Shown here: piece after piece, positions 21,540-33,191 of the stretch
Layout of the letters: each line of letters begins with the position of its first letter
Position numbering within the stretch: position 1 is the first letter of the stretch
From: Agarophyton chilense
Taxonomy: Eukaryota > Rhodophyta > Florideophyceae > Gracilariales > Gracilariaceae
Reading direction: 5' to 3'
Assembly (NCBI GenBank): GCA_030374765.1
Contig: JARGXX010000027.1
Span: forward strand, 1,054,001 to 1,118,000
DNA length: 64,000 nt
Notes under the pieces: model-generated
Database searches by the model: none
What the model was told of the DNA's origin: nothing
What the model saw: the letters and a program-made list of their open reading frames with translations, nothing else
Made by a program: the position numbers and the translations under genes

Positions 21540-24500
21540 AGGGAGCCCCTAGGGGGTCGGCACTAGTCGATCCCGTAGTGTTGACCAGGGAGAGCTCGCC
21601 TCCCTGCTCCCGCGCTTGGAAGACCAATATTCTCTTGAGGCCTCCCAAATTTCCGCCGTACGGAATCAATCCGCTGGACGGAAAGCGAGTACAGTTTGAC
21701 TGTGAGTTACATCGTCCTTGGAGACGTAATACTTGTCTGTCAAAACGGGAAAGTTACCTCATGGTAGTGTCTAAAAGAAACTATAAGGTCTATGCCGACA
21801 TCGGCTCTGACAGGAATCTGTTATCTCGTCGATTGATTATCCTGGACACAGGTGCTGGTCTGAACTTTATGCCGGAATCGGAGCTCGCTCTTGCTGATTT
21901 AGAACGTATTCGATACGGTTATTTACCGGACATCCAGGATGCCAACAAAAATGCTGTGAAGACACTGGGAACAGTTCGACTCGTGGTGCGTTTGGGGCGC
22001 TTAGTAGTCCTAGTCGACTTCATCGTCTGTAAGACGTTAGCGGCACCAGTGGTACTGGGATGTGATTATTGCCACAAGTTTGTCGAAGCCATTCGCCCGC
22101 GAAGAAAACTAGTGGAACTAGATGATGGATCAATGGTACCAATTGTTCGCAAGCCAATGAGTCGTTGCTCTGAAGCACCTCTACTTCCACCATCTATGGA
22201 ATACGGGAAATTCCGAGGACGTGTCTTGCCGAGGATTCGAGTAGCGAAGAGTGCCATGCTGAAGGCGCAAACCCAGAATTGGGTTCAAGTAAGAACAGAA
22301 CGACACGGACTCGTGGTAATTCAACCGAATACTCGGATGCACGAATTCCGTGGGTTGCTAGTCGCTAACGGCATTGTTAAGGTTGATCCTGGTAGCTTCT
22401 TTTTGATACTAGTGAGTAACTTCACCGATAACGATTATCAGATACCGAAGAATCAGGTTGTTGCAACAGCTGTGCCTCATCACACAGTGGTGGTCCCTAC
22501 TCATATTTCTACTGCAGAAGTATTGGGAGTAACCCATGTCGGTGACACAGACGAAGAACTGCAAACTCCGTCTGGAGATCAATTGCAAACGGCAAAGGAT
22601 CCAGAGAGCCTGGTCGATGAGCTAGACTTAGCACATGTGTCGGAACACTACAGAACGAAGATAAGGTCTATGCTGAAGAAGTATACATCCATGTGGAGTG
22701 GAAAACTAGGAGAGATCTCCGCTACGAAACACCACATTGATTTGGTCCCAGGGTCACGACCCATCTCCCAACCACCCTACAGAGCGGGACCGTGAACTCG
22801 CCAAATCTAGGAGGAGAGTTTCAGCAAAATGCTGGAAGAAGGAGTAATCGAAGCAGCTCAATCTGCTTGGGCCTCAACAGTGGTGCTGGTCCCAAAACCT
22901 GATGGTTCTTTACGATTCTGTATCGATTATCGAAAACTGAACGCAGTTACAGTTCGGGATACATACCCGTTGCTTCGAATGGACGAATGTATTGACAGCT
23001 TGGGAGAAGCAAACGTGTTCACCACGTTGGACGCCAACTCTGGCTATTGGCAGGTGCCTGTAGCGGAAGAAGACCAAGATAAAACCGCATTTGCGTGTCA
23101 CGCCGGTCTCTACCGTTTCAAAAGGATGCCCTTTGGTTTAACGAATGCACCGGCTACTTTCCAGCGTACTCTGGACATATTGCTCTCAAGATAAAAGTGA
23201 AAGACTAGTTTAGTCTATTTGGACCATTTGATCATCTTTTCCCAGGATGTGGAAAGCCATTTACGGCATGTCTAGGAGATCCTCAAAGCACTACAGAGCG
23301 CAGGTATCACCTTGAAGTTCAAGAAATGCGAATGGTTCGCTGGCACCGTCCGGTACTTAGGACATGTGATCAAACCGGGACAGCTAGCCAATCAAGAATC
23401 ACAAACAGCGGCTCTCCGCGAAGTACCACCTCCGTCGACACAAAATCAATTGCGTTCTCTCCTCGGCTTGTGCAACGTCTACCGACGATTCGTGCCGCGA
23501 TACTCGCATATAGCGGCACCGCGCAACGCAAAGCTGCATAAAGCACAACCAGTACAGCTGGAACAATTCAGACAAACTGAACCAAAAGCGTTCGACACGC
23601 TGAAGACAAAGATTATTACAGCCCCAGTCTTGGCGCTGCCCATCCCCAACATTCCATACTCAGTGGATACCGACTCTAGCGAGTACCGAGTAGGGTGTGC
23701 CCTTTTTCAAACACACCCTGATGGTTAACGCAAACCCATTGGTTACTGGTCTAGATCGCTGAACGCATCTGAGAAAAATTATTCAGTTTCAGAAAAGGAA
23801 TGCCTTGCAGTCGTTTGGGCTCTAACCACATTGGGACCGTATCTCCAAGGAGAACTTTTTACCGTCAACACGGATCATTCTTCTCTACGATGGTTACTGT
23901 CCTTTACAGACCCGTCTTGTCGTCTCACACGATGGCGCTTACGCCTTTCTGAATTCGATTTCGAAGTGAATTATAAGAAGGGATTCGCCAATGTCCAAGG
24001 TGACGCGCTATCGCGACTCAAAACAATGGGCGAAACCTAAGGAGAAATAGATGAAGAGATACCTTGCTTCTACATAGAGACCCATTCACCATCTTTTGAA
24101 GAAGAGGAACAAGAGACCCTTGATGATTATTCGGATGCAGACCCGTTACTTGCAATAGCAGACACTGACCCTTCAGTTCAACTAGAGCGAATCTCGTGCA
24201 CTGAGCTCCTCAATGAGCAACACGCCGATACGTTTTGTGCATCGATACGCTCTCGTCTTAACGGGGGGGAGGAGCTCCCCTTTTCACTCGATTCACGAGG
24301 AATACTGTTAAGAAATGTCAAAACACATGATCAAATCGTGATTCCACACGTCTTGAAGAGTCGAGTACTCCATCTGGCACACTACAGCAGGCTGTCTGGT
24401 CATCCAGGAGGAACGAATTTGTTCATGACTCTAAGAAGAGATTTTTACTGGCCTACTTTGGCAATGGACTGCCATGGTACAGTGAGATTGTGTACAACAT

Positions 24501-25429
24501 GTGCGAAGAATCGCGTGAAGCTTTACAGGAAGCGGAAACCGATGACGTTATTCCAGGCGAAAGCGCCTTTACAATACTTCAGTATCGACATCCTAGGGGA
24601 ATTGATTCCCTCAAGGCGAGGTTATCGCTACCTATTGGTAATCACCGACCGCTTCTCAAAGTATCGGGATATGCCCCATGGCACGCGCACACCCGTAAGT
24701 ACAGAAATGGAACCTGAAAGCAGGAAAGATGTTTTGGACTTTGGCCCCAAGGACTTGGAAACGAGTGCACGCGAAAACGCGCCGTTGCCGCTTCAGGCTG
24801 AACCATCAGGTGAAGCGCCACTCTCTGTTCCGCCGATATCGGCTCGTATCCCTCGTGGACAGGAAGAAGAAGAGATATTGCCTCCTGTCGTGGTGCAAGC
24901 ACCCTCGTCCACCCAACAGCGGTCAGAATCGGATAAACCGAAGGAATTTCATCCACGAATGGAATTGAGAAGTAGCAAGAAGTACGATTCTATGGAACCT
25001 GGAAAACAGGAAAGTTCTTTATCTGAGAAAGCTTCTCAAGGAATGAGTACACTGCCCCTGCGGGCAGAACGACAGTTAGTCGACGAGCGAACGCTTGACG
25101 ACGCGGAGACTGCTAACACAGAGACGCTTGGGTCAGCCCTAAGGCATTTCAAACCTGTTAACAGGAGTCTCGCGCCAACAGCGAAAGCATTTGGAAACGC
25201 CCAGGAATATGTTATGGATCGCATATGCGAACATGGCGAGCATGAAGATACTAAAGAATTACTGTATCGATTCCGTTGGTACGGTTTTCCTCCGGAAGCG
25301 GATACGTGGGAACCCATAGCTCATATCCCCCGTTCGCAGCTCGTGCGATATCATCGACGCATGCGATTACCACTCCCCAGGGAGATCGACTCCTCGATAG
25401 TCGGGCTCATGGGCACATCCCATTTCTAA
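21540..25429 (+). pseudogene. pol: pol of Gypsy A: PR-RT-RNaseH-IN(deleted)-chromodomain
   Basis: One frame carries everything, with in-frame stops at 22793 (TGA), near 22808 (TAG), 23192, near 23200-23275, 23726 and 24038. The aspartic protease motif LDTGAGLNFM lies near 21845. Reverse transcriptase has FCIDYRKLN and LDANSGYWQV, but the YxDD box reads YLDH. RNase H follows near 23660-24020 (VDTDSSEYRVGCA, NTDHSSLRWL). Integrase keeps its zinc-binding region and first Asp (SIDILGEL), then at about 24660 jumps to downstream sequence, so the second Asp and the Glu are absent. The chromodomain (about 25206-25375; FRWYGFPPEADTWEP) would direct integration to modified chromatin. Not functional. 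Confidence 0.95.
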
Positions 25430-25585
25430 GTATGCGCTACAAAGGTAGTGAAAACTCGAAAGGCGAGAAGAAAACAAGAAATCATGAAGAGGAATTCGTG
25501 ATGACGATGAGTACCCGGAACACCGGTCCGACTGCGTATAAACGCTTCTTGCGTCCCCCATGGTTCGCGCTTTTCGAGGGGGGTG

Positions 25586-26301
25586 TGTAGTATTCTACTA
25601 TGTAGAGGAATCCGATACGTTGGTTTTTCGCGAATTCACGGTTGGAACTCATGAGTGAGTGTTATCATTAGCATTGTGATATGAAGCTGCATCCCGCATA
25701 GGATGCCTAGAGGCAGAATGTCTGAGTGGAACACGTGGCGTCATAGGTCGAGTGGCTTACCACGGCGCGCGCACCGTTGCGACCCTTCCTAGGAGAATGC
25801 CATATTGGCAACGGCGCGTGTAGTGGCGGTCCACGTGGAGGGCTTTACTACCCTTTGTAGCTAGACGTTCATTAGGGACCATACCCATACAGTGGTTTGG
25901 CTAAGTGGCTGACCACTGGGAATTATTTATATATTTATTTGGGCACTCACCCTGGTATACAGTATATAGTGTACCAGAGGTGAGCGCCGACTCCAAGTAA
26001 AGGAGACAACATGGGCATCATCAATATTCTATTCCTCGCTTAAGTTTCCTTAACGGGAGATCCGGACGAGCTATAATAGATATTCAGCCCCCAACCACTT
26101 CTCGAGCCGTCTCGTACCTACGTTCCATCAACGTTTTACAGTTGCACTGTTCACCTTCGCTGGCGAGTAGTGGCTTTACACCCCACTTCCAGCTCGCTGG
26201 TGTTGTAGCTTTACCACCCCCTTTCCTTCGCCGCAAGCGACCCATCGGCATTCCGAACGCTGTCGCAGGTGTCTGCTCTCTCCGTTAGAGCGGATACTAC
26301 A
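25586..26301 (+). repeat. 3' LTR of Gypsy A
   Basis: 716 bp, collinear with the 5' LTR without indels. It is preceded by the polypurine tract GAGGGGGGTG (25576-25585) and followed by the target duplication GACAT (26302-26306). Confidence 0.97.
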
Positions 26302-26621
26302 GACATATCGCCATGAGAAACATTTCGTCTTACGTGGTCAATCCACCTACGTCCTATGACGATCTGAACCACCATCCAATTCAGCGGACTTCTGCAACGC
26401 CTTGAGGTTCCGCTCCAGTCTCCCGAACTGCCGCTTAACCGCAATCGGCTTCCAGTCATGGTCCGGCATACCTCTTCCCCACAGCAGCTGTTCTGCAACC
26501 TGCGTCCTCCTCCGTACAGAGATTCCCATATCACGCAAACTTCGTCGGCCGAGACCCCCTGCAGCACTCTGTATTATACGAGCGAGCACCTTGGTTATTC
26601 CCTTCGGCGGTCCGCGACGAA

Positions 26622-27931
26622 GCTTTGATGAATCAGTATGTGGTCTCCAGTCGTCTTCCCGATGGTATCCCATGGCATGCGTTGTTTAAAACAGTTTGGC
26701 TGAGCCATTGCGCTCATCCCAACAGTGCGATCAGTCACTTCGGAAACAGGAGCTTGCTCGAGGCGTGCGAACGATTCACCCGTCTGGTGTACCAGCGATT
26801 ACGCCGCATTATCGGCTCGGTGCCTCTCAAGGAGGATCGGAATTTCGATGCCTGGTGTGCCAGAACAAATGGCGAGGCCTACTGATATGTCGAAGACCTA
26901 GCGGCTTTGGATGTCCAAAGGTTGCGCGGTGTTCGTGTAGTTTCCAACTGGACCCTCTGTTCCAACAGTCCTCAATTACGCGCAGAATTCTGCTATCTCC
27001 GCAAACGGGATAATCCGTATTTGGAATTCCCGCGGTGGGAACGCCGTACCAGATCTCGACTGGGATACTTTGGTTCCATACCAGATGCTCGAAGTAGACC
27101 GAATTCGGTATAACTCGCGCGTCAGGCGCTACGTGCCAATTCCTCAATACTGGCATGAGATCGAGAGTCCTCGTAGCTGTCCCGTGGAGCTCCCTCCCTC
27201 AATCACCTACGTAGGTTCCTTAGTCGGGAATGATCCGTTTTCCGGTTAATGGGTGGTCGTCTAAAGTGAATTAATCGCGAAGATGTTCGTGTTCATCCTA
27301 TGGGATGTGTACGACACATATCGTTTGTGGTATATGAGCCCGAATGCTCGACAACTTGCGAGAGAACTCGATCTGTCGCTCGTCCTGGGCTCACGTGCCA
27401 ATCACGAAGAATGTCTGCGCCTGATGAATGTCATTGACCAGATTGACTGGACCGTTGTTTGTTCTGAACAGCAGGCTAGTGGAGGTCCTCCTCGCGACTT
27501 TTCACCAGCAAGAACCGGTACCGGCGGTGACTTCGTCTGGTACGACCCCTGGACTAACCAGCATATCGACGGCTATCATTCCAAAGTTCTGCGGGAAACT
27601 CTGCGAGCGATGCCTCCAACCTAGTCGACAAGTTACATACACGAGCCAACTGCTCAAATGCAGACGCACCCGTTGACGAGATGCAAGAAATCGATTACGA
27701 CGAAGAGCCAGAATAGGTCATCCTCAAGGATCCCGCTTTGGGTGAGAACGACTGCATACAGCCAGTGGTCCCTGAAGCGATGCAGAGCGCTATGCCTGAG
27801 CCTGTTCGACCCGCAGTGGGTTCCCACGATGCCGAGCTTGGCAATCTGAGGCAGTTCCTTGAAGACGCTGAGATTCCTCCCCACTCTGTTAAAGGAAATC
27901 GACAGCAGATGCTGAATCTCTTGCGCTCCTA
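26622..27931 (+). pseudogene. Decayed ORF of unknown mobile-element type
   Basis: Plus-strand frames join into one protein of about 430 residues. 26622-27060 is in frame 3 with one stop near 26883. 27060-27623 is in frame 1 with stops near 27247 and 27260. 27620-27931 returns to frame 3 with one stop near 27715. The text is clearly protein-like (WYDPWTNQHIDGYHSKVLRE; RRYVPIPQYWHEIESP) and acidic. The C-terminus LRQFLEDAEIPPHSVKGNRQQ fits the helix-loop-helix pattern of a SAP domain, but only by eye. It lies between Gypsy A and Gypsy B. Its family is unknown; a retroelement first ORF is my best guess. Confidence 0.5.
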
Positions 27932-28189
27932 GATGGGTATCAACTCAGATAACCTGAACTTCTAACTTTCTTGCATGAGGGCACTGTAACAAACCGACTA
28001 GCGGTAGTCTTGTGAAAACAAAAAAAACGTTTTGATCATCTGCAACTTCTTTGCTTCTTCTTCTTTCTGCGATGCCTCTCCTCTTTTTGCTTTACTTCTA
28101 ACTTCTTGTGGACCTCCACTTCTTTCTTCCCCCTCTTGGAGTTTCTTCATACTTCTGTAGGGTTCAGATTCGATCAGGCTCTCCTGACA

Positions 28190-31100
28190 CAACCAAACCG
28201 ACGAGAGCGTCATCAATATTGTATGGGACATCCAGTTTAGCACGTCGGCAGTACGCGAGCACGTGTGATCGTAGTAGATTGTGTATGGACTCCCCTGTAT
28301 GGTCTTCGGGTTGATACCAATACCAACGCACGTTAAACAGTAAACTGTTCTCCTTTGCATGCCATCCAAGATCTTGAATGCGTTCGATGATGAATTTTAT
28401 CTCCTCGGTTGCGGACTTTTCAGTCGGGTGAAACTTCTGTAAACAGGTTCCGTAGCGTTCGCTGAAGCGTTCGGAATCGTGTCATCACGTTCTGTTGTCT
28501 CATCCACCTCCGGGTTGCTTAAAGCCAATCATCTGGGTTCCCTATATCTTTCCGGTCTGGCCGGTCCTTCCAACTTCCTTCTCGGGTTTTCCGAACTTTG
28601 CGGCGAAAAAACGATTTCAGTTGTCACTGTACGCCTGAGGCTTGCCCCATTGGGCTTTTTCTCCTGCGGATTTAAGGTGTCCGGGTGTTCTGGGGGTCTC
28701 CCCAAATGCTCGGATTCCGCCGCAAATCGGTCAGCCGATACAGTCTTATTGTCTCCATGTGGCGTCTACACAACTGCGGTATTCCTTTTGGACTTCTTCT
28801 CTTCACGAGATTTGCTGCGCTTCTCAGGGAGAGTCACGCTATACAATCCGTTCTGCATAATTGGCTTGCAGATCTCAGCTTCGGTTCCTTCTGATTCTGC
28901 GCCAAATAGAGATTCTGTTCTGTCATCAGAACCCTCTCTAGATCCTTCACGACTTCTATTGGGTGAGGTTTCATCCTCAAATTCTTTCGCATCCACCACA
29001 TGTTCTGAGGGAGAGACTGCAGTTTGCTGCGCGCTCACAGTGCGGATCGCCGTGTCTCCTCTCACTGTAACAGTGGGAGCTACGATTATGTCATGGGTAG
29101 ATGCGCTGTGTGTCGCAGAACTGTTTTTCAGCCCTGTATGTCGAATCTCCGAACTCTTTTCACCACGTGGCAGTCTCGGGATTATTTTGCCCTGCAGCGG
29201 TATGTCTGCAAGCTCTTCCACAACTAGTGGCTGTGGTGGGTTCTGCACCTCAATATCTCCACTTGTGGATTCCTCTCGCTGTACGTCAGCTTCTTGATCT
29301 GGCGCACCAACTACTCGATCGCGAGAAATGCCCTCCACCTCAGTACCGCTTCTTATTACCACGTTATATTCGTCGAATTCGACAACTTCATGCGGTCCTG
29401 TAGCGATTGGCGATAACTTATGACGGCGTTTCCGTTCCTTGTCCTCTCCGCTCTTCCGGCTGTCTTTCCTTTCCACTCTCACGAAAACTTGTCCTCCGAC
29501 TCGGATATCCGGGAGTGCCCGTCGCATTGACGCGTCGAAATTACGCTTGTAGCGCGCTTGGGCCTTTCGTATCTCTTTTGCAGGCTGTGTAGTGCGTTTG
29601 CGCAACTCATTCCTCCAGCGTAAATGAAACTGAGCCGGCGTCGGCTTTGAATTCTTCGGTTCTGTCCGAATCTACCTTGATTGGCAAAGCCGCTGGTCGG
29701 CGAGATATTTCCAATTCAAAGGGTGTTAGCTTCGTCGTCGAATGCACTTGCGTATTGTACGCGTAGCAAAGCGTGTTTTTATACAGATACCAGTCCTTCG
29801 GGTGGTCTCCGATGTAGTGCTGAATTGCGGCGAGTAGTGTACGCTTGTACCGTTCTACCTGCCCGTTACATTGCGGATGATACGTCGTGGTGAACCCGTT
29901 CTTGACTCCAAGTACCCTGCATACGTCTTGAAATAAGCGTACACCGAATTGCTTGCCATTATCTGAGAGCAGAGTATCCGGTGGTCCGAAGTAATAAACC
30001 CAATGGTGGATAAACTCTCGTGCTATCACGGAAGCAGTAGTCCGTTTCAACGGAACCTTCTTAACCAGGTTAGAGAAGCGATCAGTTATTACCAAAGGTA
30101 TCTATTTCCCCGCTTCGAGCGGATCAATTCCCCAAGTATGCCAATACTGACAAACTGTAGAGGGGCGATTGTTGGGAACAGCTTCAGTAGCTTCTTCTTT
30201 TCCAGAGCTTCACTCTATTCCTCGCGCACGTTATGCACATTTCAGCTATCGCATGGTAATCCATTGCCAAAGTTGGCCAATAAAAATCCTGTCTGAGGGT
30301 TGGATACAGATTCGTACCTCCTGGATGACCAGACATTTGTCAAGAATGTTCAAAATGCAGTACTCTGCTATTGGGAGCGTGTGGTATCACGATTTGTTCA
30401 TACGATTCAACAGTTCGAACAAAGATTCCTCGATCGTCAAAACAAAAAGAAAACACCTCCCCCCCGTTAAGACGAGAGCGGATAGCCCCGCAAAAGGAAT
30501 CTGTGACTTGTTCACGTAATAGCTCTTCAAGAGAGATTCGTTAGAGTTGATCTTCTGGATCAGTGTCCGTAGCTTGGGGTACTAGTAATTCCATTTGATA
30601 ATCCTCTTTTTCTAGATCTTCTAGTTCTTCTAGATCTTCTTCTTTCGTTCTCAAATTTTCTGTTACCAAACATGGTATCTCATCACAACTGGGTTTCTTC
30701 CAAGGTCTCGAGTCTCGATAACGCGTCAACGTGTACGTTTGAAGATCCCTTCTTGTAGTTGATTGTGAAATCGAATTGTGAAAGGCGCAGACGCGATCGC
30801 AGTAAGCGTCCCGACGGGTCGGTAATCGACATGAACCATCTGCGGCATGAATGATCTGTATTGACCGTAAGTGAGCCCCTTGTAGGAAAAGTCTGAGGGT
30901 CGTGAAAGCAGAAACCATAGGAAAGCATTCCTTTTCTGACACAGCATACTTTTTTTCTGCCTGGTGCAGTGTTCTCGACCAGTATCCAAAAGGATGTCGT
31001 ATGCCGTCTTCGTGCGAATGAAAAAGAGCACAACCTATCTGATAATCGCTAGCGTCCGTATCGACGAAGTAAGGAAGATCCGTTTTCGGAAGGAATAACA

Positions 31101-33129
31101 CAGGAGCTGTGGTCGGCACGTGTTTTAGATTTGCGATAGCTTCCGTTTCGACTTCTCCGAATTCCTTCAACTGAACGGGTTGTCCCTTCGTCAATAAAGC
31201 ATTTAGAGGTGCAGTGTTATGCGAATAGCATGGCACAAATCGTCTCTAGACGTTACAAAGTCCGAGAAAGGATCTCGATTTCGTCTGCGTTCGCGGAGGT
31301 TTGAACTCACGAATCGCAGCGGTCTGCACTTCTTCTATTTCCAGTTTCCCTGGCTTTATCCTGTGTCTCAGGTGTTTCACTTGGTCCGCGAACCATTCGC
31401 ACTTCTTGGTGTTCAAGGTAGTTCTAGCTTGCTGTATTTTCTCGAGGATTCCCTCAACATTCCCAAAATGGTCTTTCATATTCTTACTGAAAATGATAAT
31501 TTCATCCAAGTAAACGAGACTTGTTTTCCACTTATACTGTGATAATTTTATATCGATAGCACGCTGAAAAGTCGCAGGGGCGTTGGTCAAACCAAAATGA
31601 ATTCGCTGAAAGCGATAAAGTCCTGCGTGACACGCAAATGTAGTCTTATCTTGGTCTTCTGGGGCGACTGGTATCTGCCACTATACCCAATTTGCGTCAA
31701 TCGTAGTAAAAACATTGGATTCTCCAAGACAATCGATGCATTCATCCATACGCAGTAATAGGTACGTATCCCTCAAAGTTACTGCATTAAGTTTTCTGTA
31801 GTCAACGCAAAAGCGTAAAGAACTATCTCCTTTGAGAACAAGGACCACTGGGGATGCCCAAGCTGATTGAGCTGGCTCAATGATTCCCTTCTAATAACAT
31901 GGATTCCCCGTGTTCTTGCTCGATTGGACGAGTTCGCGGGCCTGCTCGATAAGGTAATTGAGCGATGGGTCGTGTACCCGGTACAACGTCAATATAATGT
32001 TCTGTAGCCGCGATCTGGCCAATGTGTCCACTCCACATATGCGAAAACTTCAGCAGCAATCTACGCAATCTTCCTTACACTCCTCAGGAACGTGTTCCAT
32101 CTTCACGCCCTCGAGGGCTTCTTCCATCTCTTCTTCAGAGACATTCTCTTCCTTCATGTTCTTCATGTTCTCGACCGCTTCTGTCGCTGTCGACTTCTGC
32201 TCGCCTGTGGGCGTTGCTCTAAAGAGGTCTGCCGTCATTATGTGTGTTGGTATCACAACTGAAGGGTGTGGCAGCGCCATGCCCAAGAGCTGATGCTTGT
32301 GTAAGCGACGCTCTTAAGAGCCAATATTGCTCACCAATACCCTGGAAGGGATCTTCGGGCTCACCAGTGCAATGCCGTTAGCGACTAGCAATTGACTAGT
32401 GTGATACAGTGCCGCGTTGTTATGAATAACGATAAGTCCGTGCTTCTCAGAAACGACTGATACCCATGTTTGACTTTTTGGTGATATCACAGTTAGTTTA
32501 CACACCCGAATCTTTGGAGATGTTCTGCCCAGTTGGGATTCGTATTCCAATGACTGTGGTAATGGTGCAAATGAAGCGGATCGCCGCAGAGGTCTGCGCA
32601 CGATTGGCACTGTAGAGCCATCGTCCGGCTCCACTTCCGGATTCTTCGGACGAATTGATTCGACAAACTTGTCTCAGTAGTCAAAACCCAGCACAACTGG
32701 TGCAGCCAATGTAATGCACACAATAAACGTTAGCATGAAAACATTATTTCCAAAGCGAACGACAAGTCGTATTGTTCCAATAGACTTTATCTGTCTCTTG
32801 TTCACATCCCGGATATCCGGTATCTGTGCCTGTTTTATTCGAACTCGCTTGTTTTCGCGCAAGTCAGACAACCTGATAAAGTTCGGGCTTGCACCCGTAT
32901 TCAATACAGCCAGTCTTCGCGATAACAGCGCTTGAGAAGAGCCGACGTCGGTATAGACCTTGTAGTTTTTTCGGGCCCTAATCATGACGTGACTCGTCTT
33001 CCTACTTAGGCACACATATCGTATTGAAAGACGTTTCAACATACAGTCAAACTGTATATATTTTCCGACATTCGAAGATCTTCCTGGTCTCAGTAAGACT
33101 TTGGGTTTAGATTCCCGGGAGCGGGGCAA
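28190..33129 (-). pseudogene. pol: pol of Gypsy B
   Basis: Protease near 32900 reads LNTGASPNF, with Asn in place of the catalytic Asp. The RT part (31590 downwards) has YLDE where YLDD is expected. RNase H (31130-30550) includes VDTDASDYQIGCA and is frameshifted near 30880. The integrase core (30095-29607) keeps SDNGKQFG and CNGQVERYKR, so the second Asp and the Glu are present. A frameshift at about 29606 leads to the integrase C-terminal part (29605-28766; HKLSPIATGPHEV). A decayed chromodomain follows at about 28405-28190 (FNVRWYWYQPEDHTGESIH). Not functional. Confidence 0.87.
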
Positions 33130-33191
33130 TGTCGGTACCCCGATCGGTATGGTGTGTTTTAATCCACCCGACCCCCTGAGGGCTCCCTCAC

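Larger units (their letters stand above)
18454..26301 (+). mobile_element. Ty3/Gypsy chromodomain retrotransposon A, full-length but defective
   Basis: The 7848-bp element is bounded by two 716-bp LTRs that start TGTAGTAT and end ATACTACA, and is flanked by the 5-bp duplication GACAT (18449-18453 and 26302-26306). Internal order is gag, protease, reverse transcriptase, RNase H, integrase and chromodomain, the Ty3/Gypsy order. Hand comparison of the LTRs gives about 22 differences (about 3 percent), so insertion is fairly recent. It is dead: gag has two frameshifts, pol has several in-frame stops, and the integrase core is deleted after its first catalytic Asp. It inserted into unassigned DNA next to the decayed ORF at 26622-27931. 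Confidence 0.97.

Noticed and set aside
26211-26673. Minus ORFs at the right edge of Gypsy A
   Set aside because: They begin or end within the LTR and lack domains; mirror frames of plus-strand sequence.
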